This document shows positions 43,672-54,900 of a stretch of 64,000 nucleotides of DNA, piece by piece. Numbering within the stretch: position 1 is the stretch's first letter; each line of letters starts with the position of its first letter. The notes below the pieces were generated by a model, which saw nothing but the letters and a program-made list of their open reading frames with translations, was not told where the DNA came from and did not search any database. The translations under genes were made by a program, and so were the position numbers. Origin of the DNA: Bacteroidetes bacterium HGW-Bacteroidetes-8 (lineage in GTDB: Bacteria; Bacteroidota; Bacteroidia; Bacteroidales; UBA932); assembly GCA_002840895.1 (NCBI GenBank), contig PHCZ01000001.1, positions 248,001 to 312,000 on the forward strand, given 5' to 3'.

Positions 43672-46311
43672 ATGAAAAAAATCCTCTTTATAGCAATTTT
43701 TCTTATAATCTACGGCTCTTCGAGCGGTCAGAAAAAAGTTTTAAGCGAGTCACAGTATGGTGGCTGGAGAACAATTGAGAGTATTTTGATCTCAGATAAT
43801 GCAGATGTTGTTCTTACAGAGTATAAGAGTCACCTGGATAAAAGTGTGCTTGAAATAGCTATCAAAAGTCAAGGTTTTGTCAAGGAGATAAAGGGGGGAG
43901 GTTCACCGGAGCTCTTCAACAGACAGCGATTTGCAAGATATCTGATAAAAGATACTCTTTATGTTATTGATTTAAAAAATGGCAGAACAGACTCCATAGG
44001 GGTTGCAAACGATATTAGCAGCCATAATGAGAGTGGCATTATTACCTTTTTCAAGGGCACAGTGAAGGATTTTCATATTAAATGCACAGATGCCACGGGT
44101 AATTTTTATGGACGAGAAGATTCAATTTCCGGGGTGGTCAATTGTATCTGGCTTAACCGGGAGCAGCTGATGGTTTTAATCAAAAATAAACAGATAGTTA
44201 CAATTAATTTAGGGCAAAAAGAACTCTTTAAAAGAGATACCATTTTTAGCACAGAGAGATATGTCGGGGAGATCTCTGCCAGTAAAAATGGGGATAAGAT
44301 CATATTTTTTACAGCTGCAGATAGTACTGGCAAGATAGGAGTTGAGGCGGTTATGCTGGAGTTGGGCAAAAGAAGGGGAGGGGCAAATTTTAGTGTAGAG
44401 GAGATACGAACAGGACTAAATGATAGTCTGCTGCCGGAGGGCACAAGATTTAATGTCAAAAAGGGGATAACCTTTTCTAAAAATGGCAACTTCCTTAAAT
44501 TTGAACTTGCTTCGGTAATGGACGAAGATCAAGAGAGGGGTGATAAAAAGGGTAAAAAAGCATCTGTAAAAAAAGATAAGCCTGCTTTTGAATATGAGTT
44601 GTGGAGATGGAGCGACACACTTTTACCCTCTCAAAAGAGGAGTTTAGAGGGGGCATTTGCAAATAGCTTTAAGTGTGCCTTCTATTTGGTTTCCGGGAAA
44701 TTGGTTAGACTATCATATGGTAAAGGTGTATTTCTAATGAGTGATGACAACTCCCCTTTTGGTTTTGAGTTGGATAGTAGGCCATACGCATATACCGAGT
44801 TGTGGGAAGATCCGGTGCCTAAAGATTTTTACTTCATAAATGCAAAAAGCGGGGAGCGTAAAATGCTTTTTAAAAGTTTTATTGGGAGTTTTGCAGTATC
44901 ACCCGTCACACCTCATATTTTCACCTTTGAACCGGACAGTAGATCTTGGTTTGTGACCGATCTCTATAGCGGGAGTAAAAGGGTTATCTCTGATGCAATT
45001 CCATACTCGGTTATGGATGAGAAGTTTGATAAACCTCAACCGGCCGGTGCATACGGGCAGGCTGGTCTATCTCTGGATAATAGCTATTTTATTGTATACG
45101 ATGAGTTTGATGTTTGGGCACTGCCTATAAAAGATGGGTCAGGTGAGGCGTTTTGTATTACAAATGGGTATGGTCGTAAAAACAATGTGAAGTTCAAGAT
45201 TCTCAATCTTAGCTCTACCAGAGGTCAGAAAGATGGTATTGATCTTAAAGGTGATATTTTGCTGGAGTATATTAACCTTAATAATATGAATAGTGGTTAT
45301 TACAAGGTTAATAGGGGGAAAGATCCTGTTGCTCTATTGGAGGGACCCTATAAATACAGTTTTTCCAGAAGATTAGGTCAAAATTTCTTTGTTGTAAAGA
45401 GAGAGAGTTTTAGTGAGGCGCCGGATTATTGGCTTACAGACAGAGATTTTAAACTGATTCGCAGAGTCTCAAATCTAAATAACCAGCTTGCCGATTTCAA
45501 AACCGGAAATACCAGTATAATTAGTTGGAAAGATGGTTCAGGTAGCAATCAAACCGGAGTTCTTTATACTCCACAAGATTATGACTCCTCAAAAACATAT
45601 CCCACAATTGTCTATTTTTATGAGACAATGAGCCAGGATGCTAACTATTTCTACACCCCGGCACCAACCACATCTACAATAAATCCTCTGATGTTTGTAA
45701 GCCGGGGTTATGTGATATTTATGCCTGATATCCGTTATGAGATAGGTTGGCCGGGAAGGAGTTGCCTTAACATTGTGGAGAGCGGCACCCGACACCTTAT
45801 TGATAAAGGTATTGCAGATCCTTCAAGGATAGGGCTTCAGGGACACAGTTGGGGAGGATATCAGGTAGCATACCTCATTACCCAGACAGATATCTTTACC
45901 TGCGCCTGCAGCGAGACAGCCGTCGCAAATATGACATCTGCCTACACTGGACTTAGAGCCGGAGCGGGAAAGCCGAGAATGTTTATGTATGAATCTACAC
46001 AGAGCAGAATTGGAGGGTCGCTTTGGGAGAGACAACAAAACTATATACTTAACTCACCAATATTTTTTCTGGACAAGGTGAAGACACCACTTCTCTCCCG
46101 TCACAGCGACGGAGATGAGGCCGTTCCATTCTCACAGGGTCTGGAGCTGTTCCTGGGTCTGAAACGCCTGGGTAAAGAGGTGTGGATGTTCAACTACAAA
46201 GGAGATGGACACAACATCAAGAAACGCGAAATTGCAGTTGATTGGACAAAAAGAATGGACGAGTATTTTGACTACTATCTTATGGGAGCACCTAAACCAA
46301 AATGGATGTAG
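43672..46311 (+). CDS. Secreted S9 family prolyl oligopeptidase-type peptidase
   Basis: 879 aa from ATG 43672 (MKKILFIAIFLIIYGSSSG, signal peptide); a start 34 codons earlier would overlap the kinase gene and lacks a signal. The N-terminal ~600 residues form WD/propeller-like strands with a basic low-complexity insert (DKKGKKASVKKDKP). The C-terminal alpha/beta hydrolase has nucleophile Ser726 in GLQGHSWGGYQ, Asp815 in SDGDEAVP and His847 in DGHNI. Dipeptidyl- or acylaminoacyl-peptidase activity in the periplasm is expected. Transcribed alone, convergent with the acyl synthetase gene. Confidence 0.9.
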   Translation: MKKILFIAIFLIIYGSSSGQKKVLSESQYGGWRTIESILISDNADVVLTEYKSHLDKSVLEIAIKSQGFVKEIKGGGSPELFNRQRFARYLIKDTLYVIDLKNGRTDSIGVANDISSHNESGIITFFKGTVKDFHIKCTDATGNFYGREDSISGVVNCIWLNREQLMVLIKNKQIVTINLGQKELFKRDTIFSTERYVGEISASKNGDKIIFFTAADSTGKIGVEAVMLELGKRRGGANFSVEEIRTGLNDSLLPEGTRFNVKKGITFSKNGNFLKFELASVMDEDQERGDKKGKKASVKKDKPAFEYELWRWSDTLLPSQKRSLEGAFANSFKCAFYLVSGKLVRLSYGKGVFLMSDDNSPFGFELDSRPYAYTELWEDPVPKDFYFINAKSGERKMLFKSFIGSFAVSPVTPHIFTFEPDSRSWFVTDLYSGSKRVISDAIPYSVMDEKFDKPQPAGAYGQAGLSLDNSYFIVYDEFDVWALPIKDGSGEAFCITNGYGRKNNVKFKILNLSSTRGQKDGIDLKGDILLEYINLNNMNSGYYKVNRGKDPVALLEGPYKYSFSRRLGQNFFVVKRESFSEAPDYWLTDRDFKLIRRVSNLNNQLADFKTGNTSIISWKDGSGSNQTGVLYTPQDYDSSKTYPTIVYFYETMSQDANYFYTPAPTTSTINPLMFVSRGYVIFMPDIRYEIGWPGRSCLNIVESGTRHLIDKGIADPSRIGLQGHSWGGYQVAYLITQTDIFTCACSETAVANMTSAYTGLRAGAGKPRMFMYESTQSRIGGSLWERQQNYILNSPIFFLDKVKTPLLSRHSDGDEAVPFSQGLELFLGLKRLGKEVWMFNYKGDGHNIKKREIAVDWTKRMDEYFDYYLMGAPKPKWM

Positions 46312-46321
46312 TATTGCCGAA

Positions 46322-46365
46322 GGTTGTGGGGTCTATAAGCTGATTATCAACAAAGCCCCACAACC
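46322..46365. terminator. Hairpin between convergent peptidase and acyl synthetase genes
   Basis: Perfect 10-bp stem GGTTGTGGGG / CCCCACAACC around a 24-nt loop, halfway between the two stop codons. No clear T tract. Confidence 0.5.
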
Positions 46366-46376
46366 CTTGGCAAGGT

Positions 46377-47915
46377 TTACCCCTCCGTTACAAATGCCTT
46401 CTCTTCCAGAAGCTCCTGCACAATTTTGGTAACAGTGCGGAAGTCTATCTTTCCTGTGCCCATCATTGGCAACTCTTTAATCACTATAAAGTGTTTAGGG
46501 AGAGCAATATTTGGTAGCTCTCCACTCATCTGCTTCAGTATCTCTGTCTTGTTTACCTCTATGGTTACAGTGGCGATAATTGATGAACCGCGAATTTCAT
46601 CTGAGACATCCACAACACAGCAAGATACTCCTGTTGGAAGAAACTTCTCAAGAGTATTCTCTACCTTGACCAGAGAGACCATCTCTCCGCCAATTTTTAC
46701 AAATCTTTTAAAACGTCCGGAGTGCCACAGGTAGCCATCTTCGTCCATATAACCCATATCTCCTGTGTTATACCAACCATCTTGAATCGCCTCAGCGGTC
46801 AGTTCCGGGTCGCCATAGTACCCTTTCATAACAGAGTCTCCCTTGACAAGTATCTTTCCGACCTCAAAAGGTTTGCACTCCAGGCCGGTCTCGAAATTCT
46901 CCACCCTAACCTTTACACCCGGAATAACCTTGCCGGTACTACCGGGTCTGTTCATCTCAAAGGAGTTGACAGATATTACAGGAGAGGTCTCGGTAGCGCC
47001 ATATCCTTCCAAAAGAGTAACGCCGTGTTTAGCTTTCCATCCTGCTCTTAAAGCATCAGGGCACTTATCTGCACCGGCAACCATAATGCGAATAGATTTG
47101 AAGTCACCCGGCTCAGATTTATGCAGGTATCCCCAGAAGAAACTTGGAGTTCCTACCATTATGGTTGGTTTCTCTTCCCGTGCTATGTTACAGATAGTCT
47201 GGAAGTCGAGAGGGTTTGCATAAGTTACCATAGTCATTCCGTAATAGAGCGAAACCCATAGGTTAACAGTGAGTCCGAAGATGTGGAAAAATACAAGATT
47301 TGCGAGCAGCACATCCTCTGATGAGATATTCACATAGTTACCGAAATTCTCTATATTTGACGAAATATTCTTATGAGTCAGCTGCACTGCCTTAGGATCT
47401 TTTTCACTTCCGCTGGTAAAGAGAATTGCAATAGTATCATTCTCATCTCCTTTGTGGATAGTTTTTAAGATAAGATTTACAGGTAGTTTAGATGTGAGTG
47501 CTGCCTTTAGTTTATCTGCAGTTGAAACGCCGGCCATTATATCTTCAATCATAACCATCCCATCCATAACAGGGCATCCAATCTTCTCAAGTAGTGCTTT
47601 TGAGGTAATAACTGTTTTAAAACCGCACTTCTTCTGGGCATACTTAACATTTGTTTCGGCACCGGTAGAGTAATTTATCATTACAGGAATTCTCCCGCTC
47701 ATTATAGTCGCAACCGTTGCAAGTGTACAACCGGCAGAAGTAGGAATCATAATCCCAAGAAAGCCTTGGTCGTAATTTTTAAATTTTTTGCTTAAAATTA
47801 GAGCACCAATAAGTGCTCTGTCATATGGAACTTTTTTATCGGTTGTCTTGTCAATGATAGCTAACTTTTTAGCATTCTTTTTAGCCATTCGGACAAATTG
47901 CTGATGAAGTAGCAT
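46377..47915 (-). CDS. AMP-dependent acyl-ACP/acyl-CoA synthetase
   Basis: 512-aa ANL-superfamily enzyme activating a fatty acid through an acyl-AMP. Visible motifs: the P-loop ILFTSGSEKDPKAVQLTHKN (SGSE in place of the common SGTTG), LEGYGATETSPVISVN, YNTGDMGYMDEDGYLWHSGRFKRFVKIGGEMVS (A7/A8) and the A10 Lys in MMGTGKIDFR. The SGSE variant and overall shape match the acyltransferase-linked acyl-ACP synthetase domain of Aas, so recycling of free fatty acids into phospholipids is my preferred role. No acyltransferase domain is attached. Cytoplasmic, membrane-facing. Confidence 0.87.
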   Translation of the reverse strand: MLLHQQFVRMAKKNAKKLAIIDKTTDKKVPYDRALIGALILSKKFKNYDQGFLGIMIPTSAGCTLATVATIMSGRIPVMINYSTGAETNVKYAQKKCGFKTVITSKALLEKIGCPVMDGMVMIEDIMAGVSTADKLKAALTSKLPVNLILKTIHKGDENDTIAILFTSGSEKDPKAVQLTHKNISSNIENFGNYVNISSEDVLLANLVFFHIFGLTVNLWVSLYYGMTMVTYANPLDFQTICNIAREEKPTIMVGTPSFFWGYLHKSEPGDFKSIRIMVAGADKCPDALRAGWKAKHGVTLLEGYGATETSPVISVNSFEMNRPGSTGKVIPGVKVRVENFETGLECKPFEVGKILVKGDSVMKGYYGDPELTAEAIQDGWYNTGDMGYMDEDGYLWHSGRFKRFVKIGGEMVSLVKVENTLEKFLPTGVSCCVVDVSDEIRGSSIIATVTIEVNKTEILKQMSGELPNIALPKHFIVIKELPMMGTGKIDFRTVTKIVQELLEEKAFVTEG

Positions 47916-48103
47916 AGGGTTTAGTTTTAGTTTATAGTTTTTTATCGGAGGCGAATATAATGATAAAAATTTTAAACTTGCAAATATGGGTGTAAAAATA
48001 GGTATGCTCTACTATTAAGTTATACTATCAGTTAGCTAAAGTGAAATTTGAAAGTATAAATATTAGTGTAACTTTTTCAATTATAATAATATAGAAATAA
48101 AAA

Positions 48104-48130
48104 CCGGAATCTATCATAAACAGATTCCGG
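48104..48130 (-). terminator. Terminator of the SusCD operon
   Basis: Perfect 9-bp stem CCGGAATCT / AGATTCCGG, loop of 9 nt, followed on the minus strand by T5; 23 nt past the stop of the PKD-like gene. The rest of 47916-48103 is A+T-rich with no gene visible. Confidence 0.8.
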
Positions 48131-48152
48131 TATCTTTCTTAATTTAAATTTG

Positions 48153-49703
48153 TTAATAAGTTATGGAGGTATTGGCGTGTCTATAAATCATATTTTTTGC
48201 CAATCCGCTACCGTTATGTGTACTCTTCTCAGGTAAAAGAACATCCGGTGTCGCTCCTTCAAAGTCGTATGTTCTTAAAATCCAGTTTCCATCCTTATTT
48301 GATAGTACTGTAAATGTATTTATTTTGTAATAAAAATCGTAGCAGTGCTCGATATGGGTAATCACCTCTGAGGCAGGAAGGGTTATCATATCTCTTCTCT
48401 CGGTTTGGTTTGCTGGGTTGTAGTAGTGTACTTTATTGTCTCCTGAAGAGTAGTATATAACTGTATTCAAAGCAGTTGCTGCTCCTCCTTTAAGTGCGAA
48501 TACCTTCCCGTTTACCACGCCAAAATTTGATGGAATTACCATTCCTCCTGCTCCGTAGTCATAAATGTATCCGTACTGGATGTTCCCGGTACCAATCTGC
48601 CACAAAGAATAGACATTAGTACTCCTGTTTTTCACTATAACATAGCTTCTGCCAGCTGATGTTGCATAGTAGACCTGAGTTCCCATATATATAAGATCGC
48701 AGTTAGTGAAGTATGCTTCGCCAACAGGTCCTAATGTAAGAGGAGATGCTTTTATCACTGCATTTTTGATGGGGGCATATGTTTGCACATAGTAACCGGC
48801 AAGCTCTCCTGCATTATCATCATAAACCATAACCGAACCTGAAATTACAGAAGCAGTTGAGTTAAGTTTCATATTATTGACAGGGTATGGATAGCCGAAT
48901 TCTCCAACATTCGAACCATTGTTGTTGACATAGCAAACACTGTTGTTGTTCATCAGCATAAAACCACCGGTTGTTGCCCATACTCCCTGAGGTTTTTTAA
49001 CTGCCGGTTTTTCTAGAAATGCTTCGTCCCATTTCTTTAATAATTTCAAATTCTCTCCGTGGTAAACCCGCATATCTTCGTCTGTACAAACCATCATTGC
49101 AGGTTTCATTGCAATTCTGGTAACAGTTCCATCCGGATTGGTAACATTGTAAGAGTAGCGATTCACTTCATAGGTAGATCTTATTGGTTTTCCCGGGAGA
49201 TCCTCGCCGTTTATCTGTTTGAGGATATTTTTATTAACTACTCCGTATCTGTCAACGAAATCTATATCTGTACGACCGTTCTCATACTTGTTTATGAAGT
49301 ATCCGATCCCAAAAATACTGGAAACAGTAAGAACTGATTTTTTGTAAACAGATGTTTTGTTAACCTTGTTTGTTGCTCTGAAAACAAGTTGATATGTACC
49401 TGACATTAAAGTGACAGGATAATCTAGTTTTTTTGTTTTTCCGAGTGTGTCACAAGCAGAGCTAACAATTAAACCGGGGTAAGCATACCAGGTATAGTCG
49501 TAGAGAGTTTCATCTCCCTCCATTTTTGGATCTATAACCAGATTTTCCAATGAAATTGCCGAGTAGTTATCTTCAATACCCGAAACAAGTACAGGAGCAA
49601 CCTCCTTTGGATCTTTGTACTCATAATTGCCGGTATCCTTAATGCATCCGGTCAGATATATTGTGAGTAAAGTTGCTAAAATATATTTTGCAATTTGTTT
49701 CAT
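48153..49703 (-). CDS. PKD-like family lipoprotein, surface component of SusCD locus
   Basis: 516-aa lipoprotein (LATLLTIYLTGCIKD; lipidated Cys20). Residues ~35-125 form Ig/PKD-like strands (YDYTWYAYPG...YPVTLMSGTYQLVFRATNKVNKTSVYKKSVLTV), followed by a region with repeated beta strands suggestive of a propeller. This is the architecture of the PKD-like protein family that accompanies SusC/SusD/DUF4843 sets. Last gene of the operon, 12 nt after the DUF4843 gene. Probably a surface glycan- or protein-binding lipoprotein; the ligand is unknown. Confidence 0.82.
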   Translation of the reverse strand: MKQIAKYILATLLTIYLTGCIKDTGNYEYKDPKEVAPVLVSGIEDNYSAISLENLVIDPKMEGDETLYDYTWYAYPGLIVSSACDTLGKTKKLDYPVTLMSGTYQLVFRATNKVNKTSVYKKSVLTVSSIFGIGYFINKYENGRTDIDFVDRYGVVNKNILKQINGEDLPGKPIRSTYEVNRYSYNVTNPDGTVTRIAMKPAMMVCTDEDMRVYHGENLKLLKKWDEAFLEKPAVKKPQGVWATTGGFMLMNNNSVCYVNNNGSNVGEFGYPYPVNNMKLNSTASVISGSVMVYDDNAGELAGYYVQTYAPIKNAVIKASPLTLGPVGEAYFTNCDLIYMGTQVYYATSAGRSYVIVKNRSTNVYSLWQIGTGNIQYGYIYDYGAGGMVIPSNFGVVNGKVFALKGGAATALNTVIYYSSGDNKVHYYNPANQTERRDMITLPASEVITHIEHCYDFYYKINTFTVLSNKDGNWILRTYDFEGATPDVLLPEKSTHNGSGLAKNMIYRHANTSITY

Positions 49704-49715
49704 AGTCTTGTTGTT

Positions 49716-50474
49716 TTATGGGAAAATAACTCTTGTGATTCCATCTGCCTCATAGAGTGGACCGTTGGTTTGTTCGTATTCGGCAAGTTTTGTCTTTGCC
49801 TTAAGTGCCAGATATACTCTGTAATCTGTAGTTAATACCTGATCAAAATCACTAAACCCTACGAAGTCAATGATAAATTTCATCTTCGCCTGCCCCCACG
49901 GACCGAATATAGAGAGGTAACTGTTTGCGACATCCCAAAGAGCAGGTTTTACTGCCATTGCAGTGACTTTTACAGTGTAACTTGTGCGGTCTTTAATTCC
50001 CGCAATAAAGTATTCGTTGGTTGTGATGGCCATATCTAATCTGAACTCAGATGTATTCATCTCAGATGTACGTTTCACAACAACAGGAATGGCTACAGAT
50101 ACCCTGTTTGCAGGAAGAACCATATACTTTGAAACAGCCGGGTCATTAAATGCTAAGTAATGTGTTCCAGCTACTGCTGCACCCGCTGCACCTGTGTTTG
50201 TCTGTATAATTGGCAGTGCCCTGTCTTTATCAGATGGAACTCCTGTGAGTTGAACATCGACCCAAACTGTATCTTCATTAGTAGAACTCGCGGCAAGAAA
50301 GAAAGAGTAGGAGACGCTGTCTGTTTGAGGTGTACCTTTACTGTTACTGGATCCTCTGAAGAAGAAAAGTGAACTCTCTCCTTCAAATTTGTTTACCACC
50401 TTTTCCTGACACGCCGTAATTATCATCACAAGCGTAAGGAGTAAAATGCTGTATTTGATTATTTTAATTTTCAT
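49716..50474 (-). CDS. DUF4843 domain lipoprotein
   Basis: 252-aa lipoprotein (IIKYSILLLTLVMIITACQE, lipobox ITAC). The strand pattern SSLFFFRGS...SVSYSFFLAASSTNEDTVWVDVQLTG...AGTHYLAF...LPANRVSVAIPVVVKRT, with a C-terminal FGPWGQAKMKFIIDFVGF, matches the DUF4843 family. The domain resembles a Calx-beta-like fold. It sits between susD and the PKD-like gene with 12-nt gaps on both sides, so it is one transcript. Likely binds the same ligand at the surface. Confidence 0.85.
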   Translation of the reverse strand: MKIKIIKYSILLLTLVMIITACQEKVVNKFEGESSLFFFRGSSNSKGTPQTDSVSYSFFLAASSTNEDTVWVDVQLTGVPSDKDRALPIIQTNTGAAGAAVAGTHYLAFNDPAVSKYMVLPANRVSVAIPVVVKRTSEMNTSEFRLDMAITTNEYFIAGIKDRTSYTVKVTAMAVKPALWDVANSYLSIFGPWGQAKMKFIIDFVGFSDFDQVLTTDYRVYLALKAKTKLAEYEQTNGPLYEADGITRVIFP

Positions 50475-50486
50475 AATTTATAATGC

Positions 50487-51959
50487 TTATTCGAACATTA
50501 GTTGTGATTCCGGTAGCGGGAGTTTGTAAGCCGCCTCTGTAACATTCTTAACAACCGGCCAGGTAAATTTATTGTAGTTTAGCCTTTTGTAAAAGAAGAA
50601 CATCTGCCCCTCTCCATAAAACTCTTTACGGTACTCCTTTTCAAGTCTATCCTTAATGGCTGTTGCAGATGTGAGCGTCCCATCAATTGATGGATCTAGT
50701 ACTCTTGCTATACGATAGTCGCGAAAAGAGGCTTCACCTCCACATTCGGCTGCAATAAAGTACATCTCAGACAATCTTATAATCGGTATATCTTTAACAG
50801 CAGTTTTACTGTCGGTATCGTTGTACTTTTTGAAAAAATTGAAATTCCCGGCTAAAGGAATAACCCGCACTTCCCATAGACGATTGTTCCTGTAACGTAT
50901 GTCAGAAGCGTGTAAAGTTGTTTCGAATGCACTATTCAGGTAAGTAGCGTTTTGAGTGTAGGCTGTATTATTGTTGAAAAACACAGAGGTGAGGGTCTGT
51001 GTAGAGAGGGTATTGTTAACCGCGAAAATATGCTCTGTCGGGAAGGTCAATTGTCCGTTATTAGCTGCAGTTTCATTTCCAAGTACAAATTTTGAAGTCC
51101 CGTCGCTGTTTTTTGCGTTTATCACTGACATAGCGTTCTCCAATGCACCGGTATTATCTCCTGTCCAAAGGCAGAAGCGGGCTTTAGTCGCTTTTACTGC
51201 ATAAAAATTGAATCTGACCTGTCTAAAAAAATGGTACTCGTCTGAGGGGTATGGCTTTGTCTTATCAACACCTGCAAGTGTTGCAGGAGAGTTCAAAACC
51301 GCATTAGAGTAAACTAGAACAGGGTCGCCACTTAATAGTTGCTCGGCTTCGTTAAGATCTAGCAATATGTTGTCTAATACCTCTTTATATGTATTTGAAA
51401 TAAGCTTATTAGGATCCTTGGTCACATTTTTTACATATGGAATTGCTTTATCTGTGGGTAGTGTGTTAGCAGGAACTCCACCCCAGTAACGCAGAATCTC
51501 AAAGTGAAGGAAGGCACGTAATCCCAAAGCCTCTCCCTTGATAAGATCGTAGTTGCCGTTAGTGAACATATCTTTTTTTATCTCTATATTTTCAAGTATA
51601 GAGTTGATATTTAAAATTGTCTGGTAATATTGAAGCCAAACAACCTCAATCATATTCTTACTCTCGGTCCTAGTAAAGTCAAAACTGCTTAAATAGGCAG
51701 ATAGAGTCCCGGAGAGTGGTGTCCAGTGCTGTGATATCAGCTCACCAATGACCATTGTAGTATTTAATCCGTAAAGTGACGGTGTAGCCAATCTTATGTA
51801 GGCTCCTGTGAGCACATCTTTAAATCCCTGCTCGTTTTCGAAAATGGCATCTTTTCTAATCTCCAGTTCGGGTTGAACATCGAGCCATTTATTACAAGAG
51901 GTAAGGGATAGAAGTGCGATAAATATTATATAATATATCCTTTTCATCTTCATTCTCAT
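50487..51959 (-). CDS. SusD/RagB family nutrient-binding lipoprotein
   Basis: 490-aa surface lipoprotein (YYIIFIALLSLTSCNKWLDVQPE, lipidated Cys in LTSC) followed by the SusD N-terminal motif WLDVQPELEIRKDAIFENEQGFKDVLTGAY. Helical TPR-like blocks (EALGLRAFLHFEILRYWGGVP) and the closing RKEFYGEGQMFFFYKRL are family hallmarks. It forms the lid on the SusC barrel encoded 20 nt upstream. Start could be any of three Met in MRMKMKRIYY. Confidence 0.95.
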   Translation of the reverse strand: MRMKMKRIYYIIFIALLSLTSCNKWLDVQPELEIRKDAIFENEQGFKDVLTGAYIRLATPSLYGLNTTMVIGELISQHWTPLSGTLSAYLSSFDFTRTESKNMIEVVWLQYYQTILNINSILENIEIKKDMFTNGNYDLIKGEALGLRAFLHFEILRYWGGVPANTLPTDKAIPYVKNVTKDPNKLISNTYKEVLDNILLDLNEAEQLLSGDPVLVYSNAVLNSPATLAGVDKTKPYPSDEYHFFRQVRFNFYAVKATKARFCLWTGDNTGALENAMSVINAKNSDGTSKFVLGNETAANNGQLTFPTEHIFAVNNTLSTQTLTSVFFNNNTAYTQNATYLNSAFETTLHASDIRYRNNRLWEVRVIPLAGNFNFFKKYNDTDSKTAVKDIPIIRLSEMYFIAAECGGEASFRDYRIARVLDPSIDGTLTSATAIKDRLEKEYRKEFYGEGQMFFFYKRLNYNKFTWPVVKNVTEAAYKLPLPESQLMFE

Positions 51960-51979
51960 TGATTAATTATTAATTACCA

Positions 51980-54900
51980 TTAAAACCTTGCAGTTATTGA
52001 GAGCGAAAATTTCCGGGCAAACGGATAACTTAGACCCCTCTCCTGCTTTATGGTTGAGATGTGAAACAGATCTTCTGCATAAAAACCAAAAGAGAGATAA
52101 TCCATTTTCAAACTCTTCTTTACCCATTCTGTGCTGAATTCATAGTTTAAATTCAATGAGTTTAGGTTTATTGCATTCTCTTTCATCACAAAACGTGATG
52201 ATGCGTATGTTGCATTAAAATCTCTTATGTTTTTAAAACTGGCAACATCTCCGGGATTCTGCCATCGCTCATAAAGAGCTCTTTTGTCTAGATTACCCCA
52301 AGGATTATTTACCTGTCTTGATAGACTAATGTTCTCTACCTTGTCAACCAGACTTTGGTTATAGACATATCCACCCACACGATAAGACATTGTAGCATTT
52401 AGAGTTATGTTTTTCCACCTGAACATAGTTCTTAGGTTTCCCCAGATTGTAGGTTCATTTACTCCGTTTGGAACTTTATCCTGAGCATTCCAGGTATATA
52501 CCCTCTCCCCGAATCTATTTAGGAATAGCTCCTGTCCGGTTGCAGGATCTATTCCAAGAGAACGCACTACAAATATGGTGTTCATAGATTGTCCCTCTTG
52601 GTAAAGGAAACTTGGGTTTGGACCTGCATCTTTCATCAACTCGGAGTTAAGAAACTCCAAAGCATTAGAGATCTTGAGGATTTTATTTACATTGTGAGCA
52701 AGATTTCCGCCGACAGACCAGGTTATTCTCCTGTTGACATCTCTGATAATAAATGCATTAGCGTCAATTTCAATACCTCTGTTTCTCACCTCTCCAACAT
52801 TGGCTTTATAACTCTGAAAACCACCTGCAGTAGGTAAATTTATATCTGTAAGAAGCTCCTCTGTTAACTTATTATAAAAGTCTACATTCATTCGGAAACG
52901 TCCATTGAACATAGAGGTTTCAATACCTAAATTGGTATGTTTAGTCTTCTGCCAGGAGAGGTCTGGGTTACCAATACCTATCATATATGCTCCGTTCCAG
53001 AACTTGTAACTCTCCTGACCGAAATATTTATATGTAGTTAGTGCCTGATATGAGCTAAAGTTTTGAGAACCTGTTGTCCCGTATGAGAGACGTAAGCGCA
53101 GCGAGTTGATTGAGTTTGAGTTGCGGATAAAGTTCTCATTATGTAAGTTCCATCCGAATCCGGCCGACCAGAACGGTGCAGTACGATCATTACTACCAAA
53201 CTTTGACGAACCCTCAATTTTTCCGGAAAAATCTGCAAAATAGCGACGGTCATATGTATAGTTGACGTTCAGAATAGTACCTAATCTTCTGGAGTGTTGT
53301 TCACTGCTGTATGGTTTGCCTAGGGCATACGCTCCTGCCATTCCGAGGTTTTTCATATTTGATGCAGAGAAACCTCTACCTTGAACCGAGTAGTTTTCGC
53401 TCATCTCTTCGGCAACATTTGCACTAAGACCTGAATATAACTGGTGAACCTCATTGAAGGTTTTCTTATAGTTAAGTGTTGCAGATCCTTCATATGAGAA
53501 CTGATAACCAGTGGAGTATGTGTAGCTTCCTCTCATATTGAAGTTTTCACCTGTGTAGTCTCCTGTGTCGAAACTGGTGTGATCACGTGAAAGATATCTG
53601 TCTGTACGACTCTCCTGTCTTAAGACTCCGAAATTACCTCTTAACATAAAGTCCTCATTAATCTGCCATTCGATTGCCAGGTTGTTTTGAATATTTGTAT
53701 AGCTTCCATCATCTCTTGTAGGAAGAGTCGCGTTGTATAAAGGATTTCCTACCCTCTGGGGTGTATTAGACGAAGCTAAAGGGTCTGCAAGCATCTTCTT
53801 CAGGTGGCCGTCATTATCATATGGAGTGTAGATTGGATTTGCTGTGGTGTAGTCAGAGAAATTACCATAGGGAGAGTTGCGGTTTTTGTTGTGTATAATG
53901 GTAAGGTCGTTCTGAAATTTTAAATTTTTTAAAGAGTACTGAAAGAAAAGATTACCGGAGAAATTGTTACGTGAAGACTCCTTCATTACTCCCATAATGT
54001 TGTTATATGAAATGCTACCGGCATAGTTAAAATTATCGGCGCCACCATCTACTCTAACACTATGCCTATTCCCGATTCCGGTTCTTACAGGATACTTAAG
54101 CCAGTAGGTATCAACTCCGCGTTCAACTTCTATCAATCTTTGATTGTAGAGCTCCTGGAGATTTTGGTTATTAGGATTATATATTGAATTGAACAGGTTT
54201 GCAGCATTCTCATACTGAAGTTTTTCCCGTGCGTTCATCAGATTGTAAGATGTAAAATCGGGAGCTTCAATATTCACTCCACCTCTGTAACTGACTCTTA
54301 ATTTTCCTATTGCAGGTCGTTTGAGTGTTATTACCACGATTCCGTTGGCTCCTCTTGAACCGTACATTGCAGTTGCACTTGCATCCTTCAAAAGGGTTAT
54401 GCTCTCTACCAACTCTTCATCCATATCCATAACACGCTGCAGGGAGACTTCGAAACCATCCATAATAAAGAGTGGTAGGTTTGCATTACTTTGAACACTA
54501 CTCTGTTCCTGTAGATTACGGACGTTTACATCCATACTTGTACGTCCCCGAATTGTAATGTCGGGAAGCTTATTAGGGTCTGACCCGAATTCAAGGTTAT
54601 CTGTGATGTTAAAACTTGGATCTATATTTCTTATTGAGATTAGTATATTGCGGTTACCGGCTGCTTTAAGCTCTTTATCTGAGATTGTTGTTAATGAACC
54701 GGTGTAACTCTCTCTCGATTTATTGAAAATACCTGTCACCACAACCTGGTTAATAGACATTTCGTCATCTTCCAGTATTACATTAACTGAATTTTTACCG
54801 GAAATATTTACCTCCTTTGGCTTTTTCCCCATAAATGAGAAGACCAGTACACTCTTATTGGCAGGGACATTAAGTTCGAAACTGCCATCTTCGATTGTTA

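Noticed and set aside
46722-47223. Two overlapping plus-strand frames inside the acyl synthetase gene
   Set aside because: Both are antisense shadows of conserved coding sequence; no promoter box or homology visible.
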